Below are positions 32,401 to 46,003 of a stretch of 64,000 nt of DNA, one piece after another. This DNA is from Cristatella mucedo (lineage: Eukaryota; Bryozoa; Phylactolaemata; Cristatellidae). Location of the stretch: contig WPIO01000073.1 of NCBI GenBank assembly GCA_009760855.2, positions 455,001 to 519,000 on the forward strand. Reading direction: 5' to 3'. Made by a program: the position numbers and the translations under genes. Each line of letters opens with the position of its first letter. Position 1 is the first letter of the stretch. The notes below the pieces were generated by a model. It was not told where the DNA came from and ran no database searches. It saw only the letters and a program-made list of their open reading frames with translations.

Positions 32401-35400
32401 CCTGATTGCACACACCGGTAGACCAGCAAGCGGTGACTTACAGAAGTCAAGATGGAATGTCACAAATGCATGGACTAATTTAAGTATAGTATCTCTTTCT
32501 AAGCTTGCCCGAATTTTAGCAAAGTTGTGTAGCTGAAAGTAGGCAGACTTTACTTTGAAGTTGATGTGGTCATCTAATGAAAGATCAATCTGGAACTGAA
32601 CACCTAGAGTGTATGCAGTATCAACAGAATATGCAGACAGAAGACAGAATAAGACAGAAGACTCACCAACAGAGCTGATTTGGAGTGCTCAGTTCTGCAA
32701 TTTCTGAATAACGGTGGGTTTTTCAATAACTAGTACGTCGGTTGTATAATTATTCTATTTAGGAAAGTTTACTGTCATCCGCATGTGGATTTCATCAAGA
32801 CATGCAGCAACGGAGTTAAGAAAGTTTGACGTGCTGAAGGGCTATGAGAGATCAAATCAGAGATATAACTGAGTGTCATCTGCATGGAGGTGAAAGCCTT
32901 CATTGTTCCAGGCATTCACATCGGCTAGAGGGAGAGTAACAACCGTGAAAAGAACCAGACCAATCACCGATCCCTGAGGTACACCGTAGTTCAAAGATTC
33001 TTCGGGTGAGTTTTATCTGTTTACATAAAGTTTTGAAGTCTCCCACTGAAATAGGACCTGAACCTTTGTAAGGCTGTGCTAGTGTTGTCCAGGGCAAGAT
33101 GAGAGGCACTCGAGACGCGCTTGGTGATTGATAGTATCAAAAGCTGCCAAAAGGTCAAGCTAGCCAACCTGGGAGGCTTAACATTATTCGGCATTCCTAC
33201 GGAGTTCATTATGCACCCGAAGTAATGCAGACTCTTTGGAGTGATTACTTGTAAAACCTACTAGCTGTGTATAAAGTTTCAATATCTGAGTTCAGCTCGA
33301 CCATGACTCGTGCCAGCATCTTTGATATTAAAGTTTTAAGTAAGACTTGGTGCAACTTGCGTAAATTCTCTTGGGCGAGTGTGGCTTTCTTGACCAATTG
33401 CCTTTTCAACAGGTGCGGGGCCATGACCTTTGGTTCACGTCATTTTTATAATGTTAGCTTTGCATGGCAGTAGCAGATCTATGCATCGTAGAAGCAGGAT
33501 GTGGGAATAGGTTCTAGAGAAACTGTGAAGCGCCTAGAAAGAGAATGAGTTCTCTGAGGGCACTTTATCAAAAGTATTATTATTATTATATTATTTTTAG
33601 AGGACTAGTTGTCTTCTTTACTGAAATATGAACTGCAGAATGAGGTCACTAGTGGCCTCTTGAATGTAGAAATTGAGGTGCTGCATGGTATTAAGGGACT
33701 GGAGTCTAGACGAGATGCTGCCACCAAACGGAGACGAACTTTCTGATCGTGTGTATCCTGCTGACAAAGAAGCTTGGGAAGCGATCAACAAGATCATCAA
33801 AAACATGACTAGGTAAAGAGCTATTGGTAAAGGAGATGGTTGACGTCATAATTTTATGAACTGTGCAACTGTGATTATATAATTGCAATCTTCGAACAAT
33901 GTTTTAATAGAAGCCAGACTTGACCTTTTCTAGGATTTATTAGTACGATATACAGCAGTCCTGTCATGCCTGTCGGTGGACAGTCAGTCCTGATCTTGTG
34001 CATGTATTTTCCATGCTTATTAGACATGGCTTGTTTAATGTCTTCGGTAAATCATAGGCTGCCTGAGCGAGGGCACACAGTGTGCTTAGTTATAGGTGCA
34101 AACTCGACAAGCATGTCCGCTAGTGCCACATTGGAGCATTCTACAAATTACTGCAGGTCGAATTGGGGAATGGGCAGCAGGCGCAAAGAAGATATGCTCG
34201 CACGGACAGCACATTTGTCAAGGATCTTGAGGCTTCGCTATTCAAAGGTGACTTCAATGCCGGATTAGGACATACATTGTAAACTGAATGAGATCTGTAT
34301 GATATCATGATTCTGCTTCTTTGAAACAGACAGAGTGTTGCTAGTTCAATCGTGCAAGCTTCTAAGCTCAGACAGTTTTCTTCTAATAAGAAAACAATCA
34401 CTGCAGCAACACTTCCATGTCTAACATGGAAACCAAGAGTAGGGCGACGAGACAGATTACGGTTATTTCCTAACTCGTGAAAAGCAATAGACCTCTCACG
34501 AAATCCATACCTTATCGGATGTATGCATGATTATGCCTTTATTGTGGAGTAGGCGATCTTTTTCTTAATTCGTTTCCAGTTTCGGTCAGAGGCACCAGCT
34601 TCTTCGTGACATTCAAAGCATTAAGACAATGTATCTTAGCCTCTGCTTGAACTGGAGAACTTCCTAGTGGGTAGTTACTTGGTACCTAGATACTTGGTTA
34701 CCTAGTTACTTGGTTACCTAGTAGTTACTTGGCTGATAAGAGCATCAGCACTCGCAGCCCACTCTTGGGATATTCATGATCGGCCAGTGATTCTCGGAAG
34801 TGATTGAGATGCGGGAGCTCTTTACCAAGGTTCGAGGTTGCTGGATATCGTCTGCATCCTTAGCCAAGTTTGACAGATGACAGCCTAATACAACCTGATG
34901 GCTATTACATCTTTTTTGGTACATTACAAGAAGCTGCAACATTTCTTTGATTTTAGGCACAAGAGAATCCCGCCTAGCGGTATTGATGCGTCTATAATAT
35001 TTTACCTGTGCTGCCTGGTGACGTTACCCGAACTTGAAGGCATTGCGCATTTCCAGGTGGCCAGTGTGACTTGCCTTATCCATTTTGAAGTCCCATCATT
35101 CACATGCTAAGTTAAGTTTACTACGTTCAAGGGAAGTAATTAGTGTTCTTTCCAGCACAAATAGCAATCAATCAATCAAAATCCTCCTTTCCTGGACACC
35201 AAGTATTTACTGAACTAATTTTTTCAGCAAACTACAGAAAAGTACTAATACACGATCTGTAGTCAAAGCGAACTTACCTCTTTCAAAGGATCCGACAAAT
35301 GAGAGATGATGTCGTCTTCGTTAAACATTTTTCCGCCGTACTTGAAGTCGTAGAAGTCAAAGACCTTCTCTCGGAGGGCTTCTGGGATCTTGCGAGCCGA

Positions 35401-38400
35401 CAAGAACTCCTGAACCTTTTGCATCTGTCAATGATAAAGAAATCACGGTTGTGCTATTTAAAGTATAACTTCACCTTTCCTGGTTGCAAGTCAATACATC
35501 AATTTAATTCTCAGCTCAACAAGCTGGTATTTAACCTAAAGCCAGGTCAATGAGTAAATTTGCACCAAAAATGCATGCCCTCATGGCTTACCCAGTGGGT
35601 AGCAGAGCAGCAGACAGTGTAAGAAGCCTTGCATAATTACCGCTATACACAGTGGCAGCCCCTTTGAGTAGAAGCAGTGTGTTTCTATGGCCTAACTAAT
35701 GCCACAATACGTAGAATACATATAAATGTACGTTTTGTGCTAAGGCTTCAGATATTGCCTTGCAAGTGGCTGTGTCTATTAACAGTCTGAACAAAAGTAC
35801 AAGCACATAACTCACCTGAGTATTGTAGCTCTTTCTCGACGCATCAAAGCCGCTGATTACACTAACGGTGTGTCCGATAAACATTCCGTATACAATGCTA
35901 GAACTGATGATGCACCAGTTCATGATGATCACCTCTGGCAAAATCACGGGAGCGTTAACACCATAACCCGTCGTAATCATTGCCGATACTGACTTGAACA
36001 GAGCGTTGGTATACTGCTCGAACCAGTCTTTATTCTGTAATAGCATTGAGTAAAAACATTGCAGCACTTGCTGAATAACGACAAACGCGATCATGAGTAC
36101 AAAATTTAGATATGAACCTCAACGGCTCCGACCTGGCCAGTAATATCAAGCTCGTACCTTGATATGGAAAACCTTTTGGCATAGGTATACATACTACTTT
36201 CACCCGGTTTTCATCCCTGATCTATTGATGTATACATATCGCCCGATATATATATACAACACAACTGGTCTAGTAGCTGCCGTCCGCACACCAAGTTGCA
36301 TTGACACATGCAAAATACATGACTGAGTTACCTGCACATTTCCGAGAACCACCCATGAATTTGGAGGAAAGTTCAGCAGAGATGGAACATAGAAGTTGAG
36401 GCAGCCGTTCCAGTGGCAGAGCAGGAACATGACACCAAAGAGCTTCAGATACTTCAGCACTGACATAACGTTACCAGCAATCTGCAACAAAAATAGAACG
36501 ATTGAATAGCCTCACGGCAGCGAGCAATATTAACATGCCACTCCGGCACCTTGAAGCTTTATAAAGATCATCTTCATTCATTTAATGATTGTTCTCAGGC
36601 ATGAGGGCCGTGTGGCTTTTTTACTAACTAGCTGCGAGTACTCTTGAGTCTATCGATTAATCATTGTACGACGGCTCTCACTATCTCTCTAATTCTAAGT
36701 TTATTCATTGAACGTGCTTGCTAAACTGACAAACACAAATTAATATGCACAAAGAACCCGTCGAGATCATATATGGCTGGTATTTTTAGTGTCGCTTTTC
36801 CTAGAATCCCCCGGTTTACTTCGGATGCCAACAAAATCATACACGGGACTATCCGCGTAGCAATACTAATAATATTGAGGCATAGTTAAACCGTTATTAT
36901 TGAGGCACAGTTAAAGGACCGTAATTGAGCTAAATATTTTCTCTTCATACTTATTACATAGGAGATGAAGCATATCAACTAATAGCAGCGATAAAAGCAT
37001 GCTTATGACAGACAATCTATATTGAAAAAATCTTCGCAAAGCATATGTCACAAGAAACTGGAGTTTTTTGTCTTAAATAACGTCAAGTCATGCGCTGCAG
37101 GAATGTATACCGACTTACTAGACTTTAGTTGCATTTTTAGGGCATCGAAGGCTTTGACGGTGCTTAAAGGCTTGGATAAACTAATAGAGGCAGGACGAGT
37201 TGAAATGAGGGTGGCGAAATGATGAATAATTAATTTCGATAAATTATTTAGAGAAAGACATTGAAGACCTTAAACTGTGCGATATAATCCAAAATATATT
37301 TGAAGCATTAAGTGAAAACCACCAAGATGGGGTATAATGTGGCATCTGTGACGTGAATGATGGGCAATCTAAGATGACAGTGTGCTCAACTGGCTGATAC
37401 AGTAATAATAACAGTAAATTGCTTGTATAGTTCAAGAAGACAACTAAGTCTCTGACCAATGATGGCTAATGACAAGGCATGTACGGTATCATACTCAGTC
37501 ACCCATGCAAAAGCACACAAGGATCACGTTTAGGCTAGTATGCAAAAGTATATTAGGAGAATTCTCGGTGCAAACGGTTTTAATGACCTTCGGTTTGTAA
37601 CACGTTCAATCCTTAAAATGAATTAATTCTTAAGCAAGAAATCCAGCAAATGTCGCAAGAGTAAAAACGCAAACTTCACAGCACACAGGAAAGCTGAGCT
37701 GAACAGAGGAGCGTTAAGCAGATGCATAAATGATGCAAAGTCAACTCATTTTATGACTAAAGCCAGTAATGATTTCCCGACTTTCGATGCGTACCAACTG
37801 ATTACTGATAGCTTTTATTTTAGTTTAAAAAAATGCGACAAGTGGATAATAATAATATTAATAATAATGCACTTGATAAAGCGCCCTCAGAGAACTCAAT
37901 CTCTTTCTAGGCACTTTACATTTGCTGCAAATGGAAATGCAATTAAACGGTGAGTAAAATCATGCTTGATAAACAAACAAAATGAATAACATGGTTAGGG
38001 ATGACTTGCACAGGGTCAGCATGCAAATGTGGTTAGTGGCAGCATGCACAGTGTCAGCACGCATAAGCACATCAAGGACGAATCACGGGAACCCACTAAA
38101 TGCTGTCCTTAATAGGTGTGTTTTCAAATTCTTTTTAAATGTGGTCGGGTCAGGGGATGTTCTGACTCAAGTTAGGAGTGAGTTCCAGGCTTTAGGAGCA
38201 TACGAACTACATGCACGGTCTCCAAAGGATTTGAGGTTTGGACGAGGTGTTGGTACACTGTTGAATTCCGAAAAGCGGGTGGTACGATGCTTGGCCTGGT
38301 GGGGGAGTATATCTGAGAGATAGTCTGGAGCCAAAGAATGAAGTGACCTAAAAGTGAGCGACAAAACCTTGAAGTCAATCCGTTGTTTGACAGGTAGCCA

Positions 38401-41400
38401 GTGCAGGTCGGCGAGAAGTGGAGTAATGTGGCAACTGCGACACTCACGACAGACAAGCCTAGCTGCAGAGTTTTGCATCAGCTGCAATCGCCTGATCGTA
38501 CATGCAGGTAGGCCAGTAAGCAGTGAGTTGCAGAAGTCGAGGCGGAATGTCACGAATGCATGAATCAACTTGGACGTTGTCTGCTTATCACAATAAGATC
38601 AAATTTTAGCAATATTATGAAGCTGAAAATGGATGAGCTGGCGGGGCTAGATCTCACAAAAGTTGCAAGAAGGTTGGGTGATTTGGCTGGTTCAATCGAG
38701 TATAACGACTGGTAGGTCAGAGAGGTTATCTTGAAGTATATTCTTGCTGGCCTACCTGCTTGTGAAATCAGGCAATTACAGTTGGTGAAAAACTCTGCAG
38801 CTAAGCTTGTGTGTCATGAGCCTTGAAGTTGCCACATCACTCCACTTCTAGCCGATCTGCACTGGCTGCCAGTCAAGCAAAGGATTATCTTCAAGGTTTG
38901 GTCGCTCACTTTTAGGTCCCTTCGTTCTTTGGCTCCAGCCTATCTGTTAGATCTAGTCCACCACCAGGCCAAGCATCGTACCACCCGCTTTTCGAAATCT
39001 AACAGTGTACCAATACCTCGTCCAAACCTCAAATCTTTTGGAGACCGTGCATTTAGTTCATATGCTCCCCAAGTCTGGAACTCACTCCCGATATGCGTCA
39101 TAACATCCCCTGACTTCACCACATTTTAAAAAGAGCTTAAAGACACACCTATTTAGGACAGGATTTAGTGGGTCCTTGTGATTCATCCTTCATGTGCTGA
39201 TACGTGCTGACACTGTGCATCCTGCCACTAACCATACTTGGATGCTGACCCTGTGCATGTCACCCCTAACCATGCTATTCATGTTGTTTACCAAGCATGA
39301 TACCATTAACCATTCGATCGCGTTTCCTTTGCAGAAAATTTAAAGCGCCTAGAAACAGATTGAGTTTTCGGAGGATGCTTTATCAAGAGTAACATTATTA
39401 CTATTATTATTACTCGAGGCTTGATGAAGAGACAGTGGAGCTCAGAAGGAAGGTGATATGTGATGTGGTAGCTACACCTTAGACTCCAAGTGATTCTCCA
39501 CCTTCATAATGCCACGATCCTTGAATACGGTTCATCGTGTTGCGGTGACCCCAAACCATACAATTATTGTGTGCGAAATGTGGAAATGAGTGTTTGTCGG
39601 TGGCCTTAGGCAACCTCTGAGAAAGGTCGTTTGACCCCCTGGTGGGTTGCGACCCGCAGGTTGCGAACCGCTGCCTTAAAGGATAGATTCAAGGGGCTGA
39701 TGGGTTCTTTAGTACGTAGAAACGTTTATCGGTGCCGGCTGTGAGTCCTGAATAAAGGAATAAATAAATAATATGAAAAAAGCACGTCAATTAAGAGTAT
39801 AAACACGTGGCGAATGGCAGGTAGCTATTTCTTGTGGCCACGGTAGAAAAGGGAAAATACAGCCAAGTGGTGTCAGAATACCCAATTAAGTGTAAGTTGT
39901 TCACACTTTTGATATACGCATCATAGTCTGAGTCGAATTAGTCGTCGTATGCTAACTTTATCCTAACGTTGACAAAAAGTCTTTTGTATTACGCCTGCAC
40001 TGAGAACTTGTTTTCTGAGCACGCCCTTGACAACTCAATGTGCAAGGCAGCAAGAACCGATTGCCAAGCGAAAGCCGCGTATCCTGCTTAGGTTAGTATG
40101 CAGCAAAACATCACAATTGCCATGCTAAGACTAAAATGCAAAAGCACATAAAACACTGGTGATAAAGACCTTAAAAAAAAAGCTCCATGGGACTCCATAG
40201 AAGAATTAACTCCCAGTTTCCTATAGTCTCGGCGAAATATTATGAATCGGACAGCAGCTTATATCACATGATTATGCTTTTTCTCTTTAATTCCACGTTG
40301 TAGACACCGAAAATGTAGCGCTATATACTTGTCATTGCCAGTGTTTTCATTATTTGCCACTGACGAGGTGTTATGCTTTTTTCATCATACTGACGTTATA
40401 ATATAATTTGACTCGTAAATGTCTGCCACCCATCAACCAAGCTTTCATATTTTTAGCCCAGGTTTTTAATACACTGGCGTCATCAGGTAAGCAAAGATAC
40501 TTTGCTTATGATAATGTGCCACTTTGAATACCAGAGCAAGGATATTCTTAATTTTCAAAATTCTATATGACATCACAATCGGCGAGGTGATTGAACTAGA
40601 GCTGACGAGTGCATGAGGATAGCTTGTATTTTTAGGCTCGGCTTGGTCTCACTCTACGATCTGAGCTCTCTTATAGGCAATATGACTATTGTTATCGAGG
40701 CATTGCAGAGCTTGGAGGCAAACTATGCAGCAATTGCGTTGCTAACACAAGTGTTTCTGCCTCAGCACTTTGCTTCTGTTTGAATGTGCTAAGTTTAGGA
40801 CTCGCTGAGCTATTTGAACTGAGGTAAACTGTTTGCCTATCTGCTAAAGGCTGCAGGGAAGGTGTTCTCAGAGGAAAATATTGTTCTTCGCATTATTAAC
40901 TGCTAGCCAATGTGTGGGGAACTATTTGCTGTGGCTTTCAAGTCAGGAGCGTGCGTAATTTGACTGTTGGCTCTGTACAGAGCAAGCTTCTGCTCAAGCG
41001 TTCAAAGCCTTGAAACTTACGTGTCAGTGATGATCAAAACCAGGTGTGACTGCTGGGGCATCAAATGAGGAGCAGGAGAACAAAAGGACAGTGACGGTCG
41101 CATAACCAATAGTCTAACTTGTTGGCGAATGTGACTGTTTTTTTAACTTTGATCGCAAGGCTGAGCAATGCTTTAATGAGAAGGGCAAGAGAAACTTGGC
41201 GCAGGTGAACAAGCCACCTCAAGTACATCCATCTTTGCTGTGGATGCACTTACATATGGCTGCCATCGTATGACGGGCTTGTTGACTCTAAAGCTAAACA
41301 TTTCACCTATCGAGTGGCTAGCTAGTATTGAACGGTACTAACCTCGTGCGAGGCTTTGTAGTAACGAAGCAGCCTTGCAATGCGAAGCACCTTGAGAAGG

Positions 41401-44400
41401 TCGAACAGCTTAATCAGACGAATGGAAGTAAACATTCTGCCATCTTCGTAATGAACTACCCAATTTCCACTGTCATGGAGATCTCCGAAAATGTAGCAGA
41501 AAGGAAGCACGCCAACCAGATCGGCAACGAACCACGTTCGAAGGTATTGCAAGCATGCCTTCCGTGAGTTCATGACCGTTTTATCGTCAAGAGGCATCAC
41601 ATACCCTAGGAACAAGAAATATCAGCTCTGGCTCAATATTACTGTGTAATGGTAACTCTTAAACCAGCTTCTTAGTAATAGCTTTATTGTGGCAAATGCC
41701 CGTGCATTGTGCCAAAATTTTAAGCAAAATAAATAGCCATGTGATCGTAGCCACAACTACATAAGATAGTTTGCCGCTCAGTATGTACCTGTTCGCATGG
41801 AGATGATGATGTCCAGCCAGAAGATTCCATCGCAAAACGCGTCCCATCCCAGCCAATGAGATCGATCGTATACGAAGAAGGCGATGGACACGGGTAGCGT
41901 TAAGCAGTTGATGAAAAGCACCGCCAGCATCAGAGCTTGCCATGCTAACCTACGAATTTTAAGTAGCTGCTGATGGCACCAGTTAGGTGGCCAGGGGAAG
42001 CCGTATGAGTCTCATCGCAGTCAGCCAACACCTCGCGACGTTTTTTATATGTAGTGGTCCAAAGTCTGGCTCATAACCTAATTTCTACCATCGATTATAT
42101 ACATACAACTATTATTTCTTTCAATCAAATCTTCATATCTTTTTTGACTTGTTATTTCACTTGAGGTCTTGATAAACTTGCCGTAGACATAGCAAATCCT
42201 GCTGCCAGACACTTGCAGCCTTTAGATAGCTTCTCACGGGTAAGTGGACATGTATCCACTTTGCCACCTGGAGCTGAGCAGCACTTTTGGGCTCAAGGCT
42301 CCTTCAGTTATTATAATCTATTGATTTAGAGAATTTTTTAAATTATTTATCTGTAATGTTTAGGTATAAATGCGTAGAGCAACTGATTAAGACCATATCT
42401 CGACTGTTTCTTGTAGCGATCCACAATTAAGGTTGGCATAGCAAGTACAGTATGTCTTTTTACAACGTCTTAGCATTAAAAAGTGATTTTTATTACGTAA
42501 TTTTTATTACAGAGTTCATCTATTTATCGCCGTCTGTAACTTCAAAAAGTCTCCGTGACTAAGCTTGACAGATTTAGACAGCACTCTTAATGAGGCTAGC
42601 AACATTCTACGTTCATACTATAGCCACCAGATTCTGTCTTACGCCACAAAGCGACGATAGAAGGCATAGCTTACTCAAAGGACAGTCAAAAAAATGCCAT
42701 GGAAATAGCAGCACAGGGCGGCTTGACGACGAGAAGCGGTAAATCAGACTGCATGAGGGAACATGTCGTCGCCCAATATTTGTGCAAGTGGGTTCCATAT
42801 TCTGCGACGCCCAGAGCCATTGATTGTGTCACGAATATTGTTTACAGTATGCAACCGTTTAACTTGTTGTGCATAGAAACTAGAGAGCTGAAAGGGGTCT
42901 GAAACTGAGGCAGCAGTTTAGCTAAGCATAAAGCTAATAGTACGGAATTTACTTCTGAATTATTTAATGAACAGGGCGACCCATCCCAGCTTCTTCTGGA
43001 AAACAGACATATGGCTGAATCTCTTGGATTTCTTGACTGAACGATGAACTTGAATCAACCTAAGTATTTTTAATGCGGATAACTTGGTGGGTCCGTGATT
43101 CCGTAAACTCAATTCACTGTTCGTCATGTTTGATATTTATAATACCATTTATATGGTCCAGCTAAGAGCAGTACCGTGTCAAAATGTCAAGAGAGTTTAT
43201 GTACCAACTTACATATGTACCTCAAGCTTACCTTCTCAAGCTGAATTTAATTTTAAACTGAGCATTGAATTATGAAATATCATTAACCACGCTTTCATCA
43301 GTACCATATTCATTTATTTTTTAAACGCTCTGAATATTCACTCTGATTAGATCGAATGAAAATGATGAACCCGACAAGGTCCTTCACTACTCGAGATGTT
43401 CAGTGAGTCTTTTCGGCTGAGCCTTCGCTCAGATTCAAGATTGTATGCACGATCTTTAATTTTGTTGGTTACATACTATTATTAAAACTAATAATAGTTT
43501 TTATTTCATGCACCCAATCAGGGAATCGCATCTCAATCCAGGTGAGTTAAAACTCGCTGCTAGACATGCTGCAACAAATATTTCGCGACAGAAAATGTAT
43601 CAAGCTTAGAAAAGCAAGTGAAAGCACGCAAGTATCATGCTTAGACAGGCGTCAAAAAACACAGAGCAAGACACTCAAAGCTGTGAGTTCGAAGGAATCT
43701 GTTTAGTAACATGCATCCAAGGATACACAGGCAGTCATGTAAATCATAGAGGAACAAAAACTCCAGTGCACTGGGAAAGCCGATAGAAGCACGCCTTTAG
43801 GTTTGACTTTAATTTCTCGAATTCGATGCAAGCGTTAGTAGGAGCTGGAAGATAATTCTAGACTTGCGGAAAATATGAGTCTAGACGCGTGGGGAATACG
43901 AAGTACGTGCCTTACCGGCAAGGTATTTTAATTTAGTTCGAGAAACGGTGAGACAAAAGGAGGCTGGTGAAGGGCTTGTAACAAAGCACATTCTATGCAA
44001 CTCGCTGATTACTCGTTGTCCAACATTTATTGATTAAATATGATGTTTGACAAGGTAATTGAGTTAGGGTCACAAGAATTTCAGGGATTATGGATAACGT
44101 GGATGTGGCTTCAGCGGTCCTGAGCTGCTAATTCCATGCTACTCACTACCTCAACTTCTCTCCTGACTCTGCTATGCTTCCCACTTTCTTTTTATTTCGT
44201 GTGACGAAGTCTGTTGGCTACCGAATGCGTACCGAAAGCCGCTTAAGCTGTGAGTGCTCTATACAAACCTCTCCTGCATAACACCCATACTGTCTTTATG
44301 GCTTTGTGGAGATGCAGACGGAGATACATTACATTACATTTCAAAGCTTATCTTTTCATTCCAGCCTATCTTTCAGATATACTACCCCATCAGGCAAAGC

Positions 44401-45069
44401 ATCGTACCACTCGCTTTTCGGAATCCAACAGTCTAGAAATACCTCGTACAAACCTTAAATCCTTTGGAGACCGTGCATTTAGCTCGTATGCTCCCACAGC
44501 CTGGAACTCCCTCCCGACCTGCATCAGAACATCCCCCGACCTGACCACATTTAAAAGAAACTTAAAAACATACCTATTTAGGACAGCATTTAGTGGGTCC
44601 TTGTGATTCGTCCTCGATGTGCTTATGCGTGCTGACACTGTTCATGCTGCCACTAACCACATTTGCATGCTGACCCAGTGCATGTAACCCCTAACCATGT
44701 TATTCATTTTGTTTGTTTTTCAAGCATGATTTTACTTACTATTCTATTGCGTATCACTTTGCAGCAAATGTAAAGCGCCTAGAAAGAGATTAAGTTCTCT
44801 GAGGGCGCTTTATCAAGTGCAATATTATTATTATTATTATTAAAGCTTGTGCTCCTGAAATATTGGCTCAAAAAATTAAACTTAGCATTGGAAGAATTGT
44901 AATACTGACATCCCACACAAACAACTGCCACTAGGTCAAGCTTTTTCACCAGGTCACAAATAAGTTTGTTAAAGGTGAATATTTGTGAGATTCTAGAAGT
45001 GAGAGACTTGCCGACGCTCAAAGGCCTTCTCTATGTATGCATTCTGAGCTCACCTTCAGTACGATTACG

Positions 45070-45140
<71 letters not shown>

Positions 45141-45165
45141 GTTCTCTCTCTCCTCTCTCTCTCTG

Positions 45166-45214
<49 letters not shown>

Positions 45215-45228
45215 ATTCTATCCCTCTC

Positions 45229-45261
<33 letters not shown>

Positions 45262-45406
45262 TTGCTCTCTCTCTCTCTTTCCTCTCTCTCTCTCCTCTCC
45301 CTCTCTCTCTCTTTCCTCTCTCTCTCTCCTCTCCCTCTCTCTCTCTTTTCTCTCTCTCTCTCTCCTCTCTCTCTCTAGTTCTCTCTCTCCTCTCTCTCTC
45401 TCTAGT

Positions 45407-45460
<54 letters not shown>

Positions 45461-45475
45461 CTCTCTCTCTCTCTC

Positions 45476-45518
<43 letters not shown>

Positions 45519-45530
45519 GTTCTCTCTCTC

Positions 45531-45585
<55 letters not shown>

Positions 45586-45602
45586 GTTCTCTCTCTCCTC
45601 TT

Positions 45603-45640
<38 letters not shown>

Positions 45641-45844
45641 GCCATTCTATCCCTCTCCTCTCTCTCTCTCCTCTCTCTCTCTCTTTGCTCTCTCTCTCTC
45701 TTTCCTCTCTCTCTCTCCTCTCCCTCTCTCTCTCCTCTCCCTCTCTCTCTCTCTTTCCTCTCTCTCTCTCCTCTCCCTCTCTCTCTCTCTTTCCTCTCTC
45801 TCTCTCCTCTCCCTCTCTCTCTCTCTTTTCTCTCTCTCTCTCTC

Positions 45845-45898
<54 letters not shown>

Positions 45899-45913
45899 TC
45901 TCTCTCTCTCTCT

Positions 45914-45964
<51 letters not shown>

Positions 45965-45966
45965 CC

Positions 45967-46003
<37 letters not shown>

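Larger units (their letters stand above)
31855..35110 (-). mobile_element. Longest LINE-B copy: 3' end, RT and probable endonuclease part, decayed
   Basis: The 3' side starts with a worn hairpin at about 31865. The C-terminal domain follows (32197-32463), then the active-site flank and a reversed GVPQGS-like signal near 32970. RT finger blocks around 33195-33300 include SALLRVHNELR. The pre-RT linker (FPSFFVSRIHTIRK) is near 33750. A possible endonuclease stretch (NSHQVVLGCHLSNLAKDADD) lies near 34850. It has many stops and frameshifts. The endonuclease assignment is the weakest part. Confidence 0.6.

Noticed and set aside
41659-41943. 94-codon minus-strand frame beginning at the ATG inside HCN exon 2
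   Set aside because: It is the wrong frame. The exon reads correctly as S1-S2 one frame over and continues past the donor only by chance.
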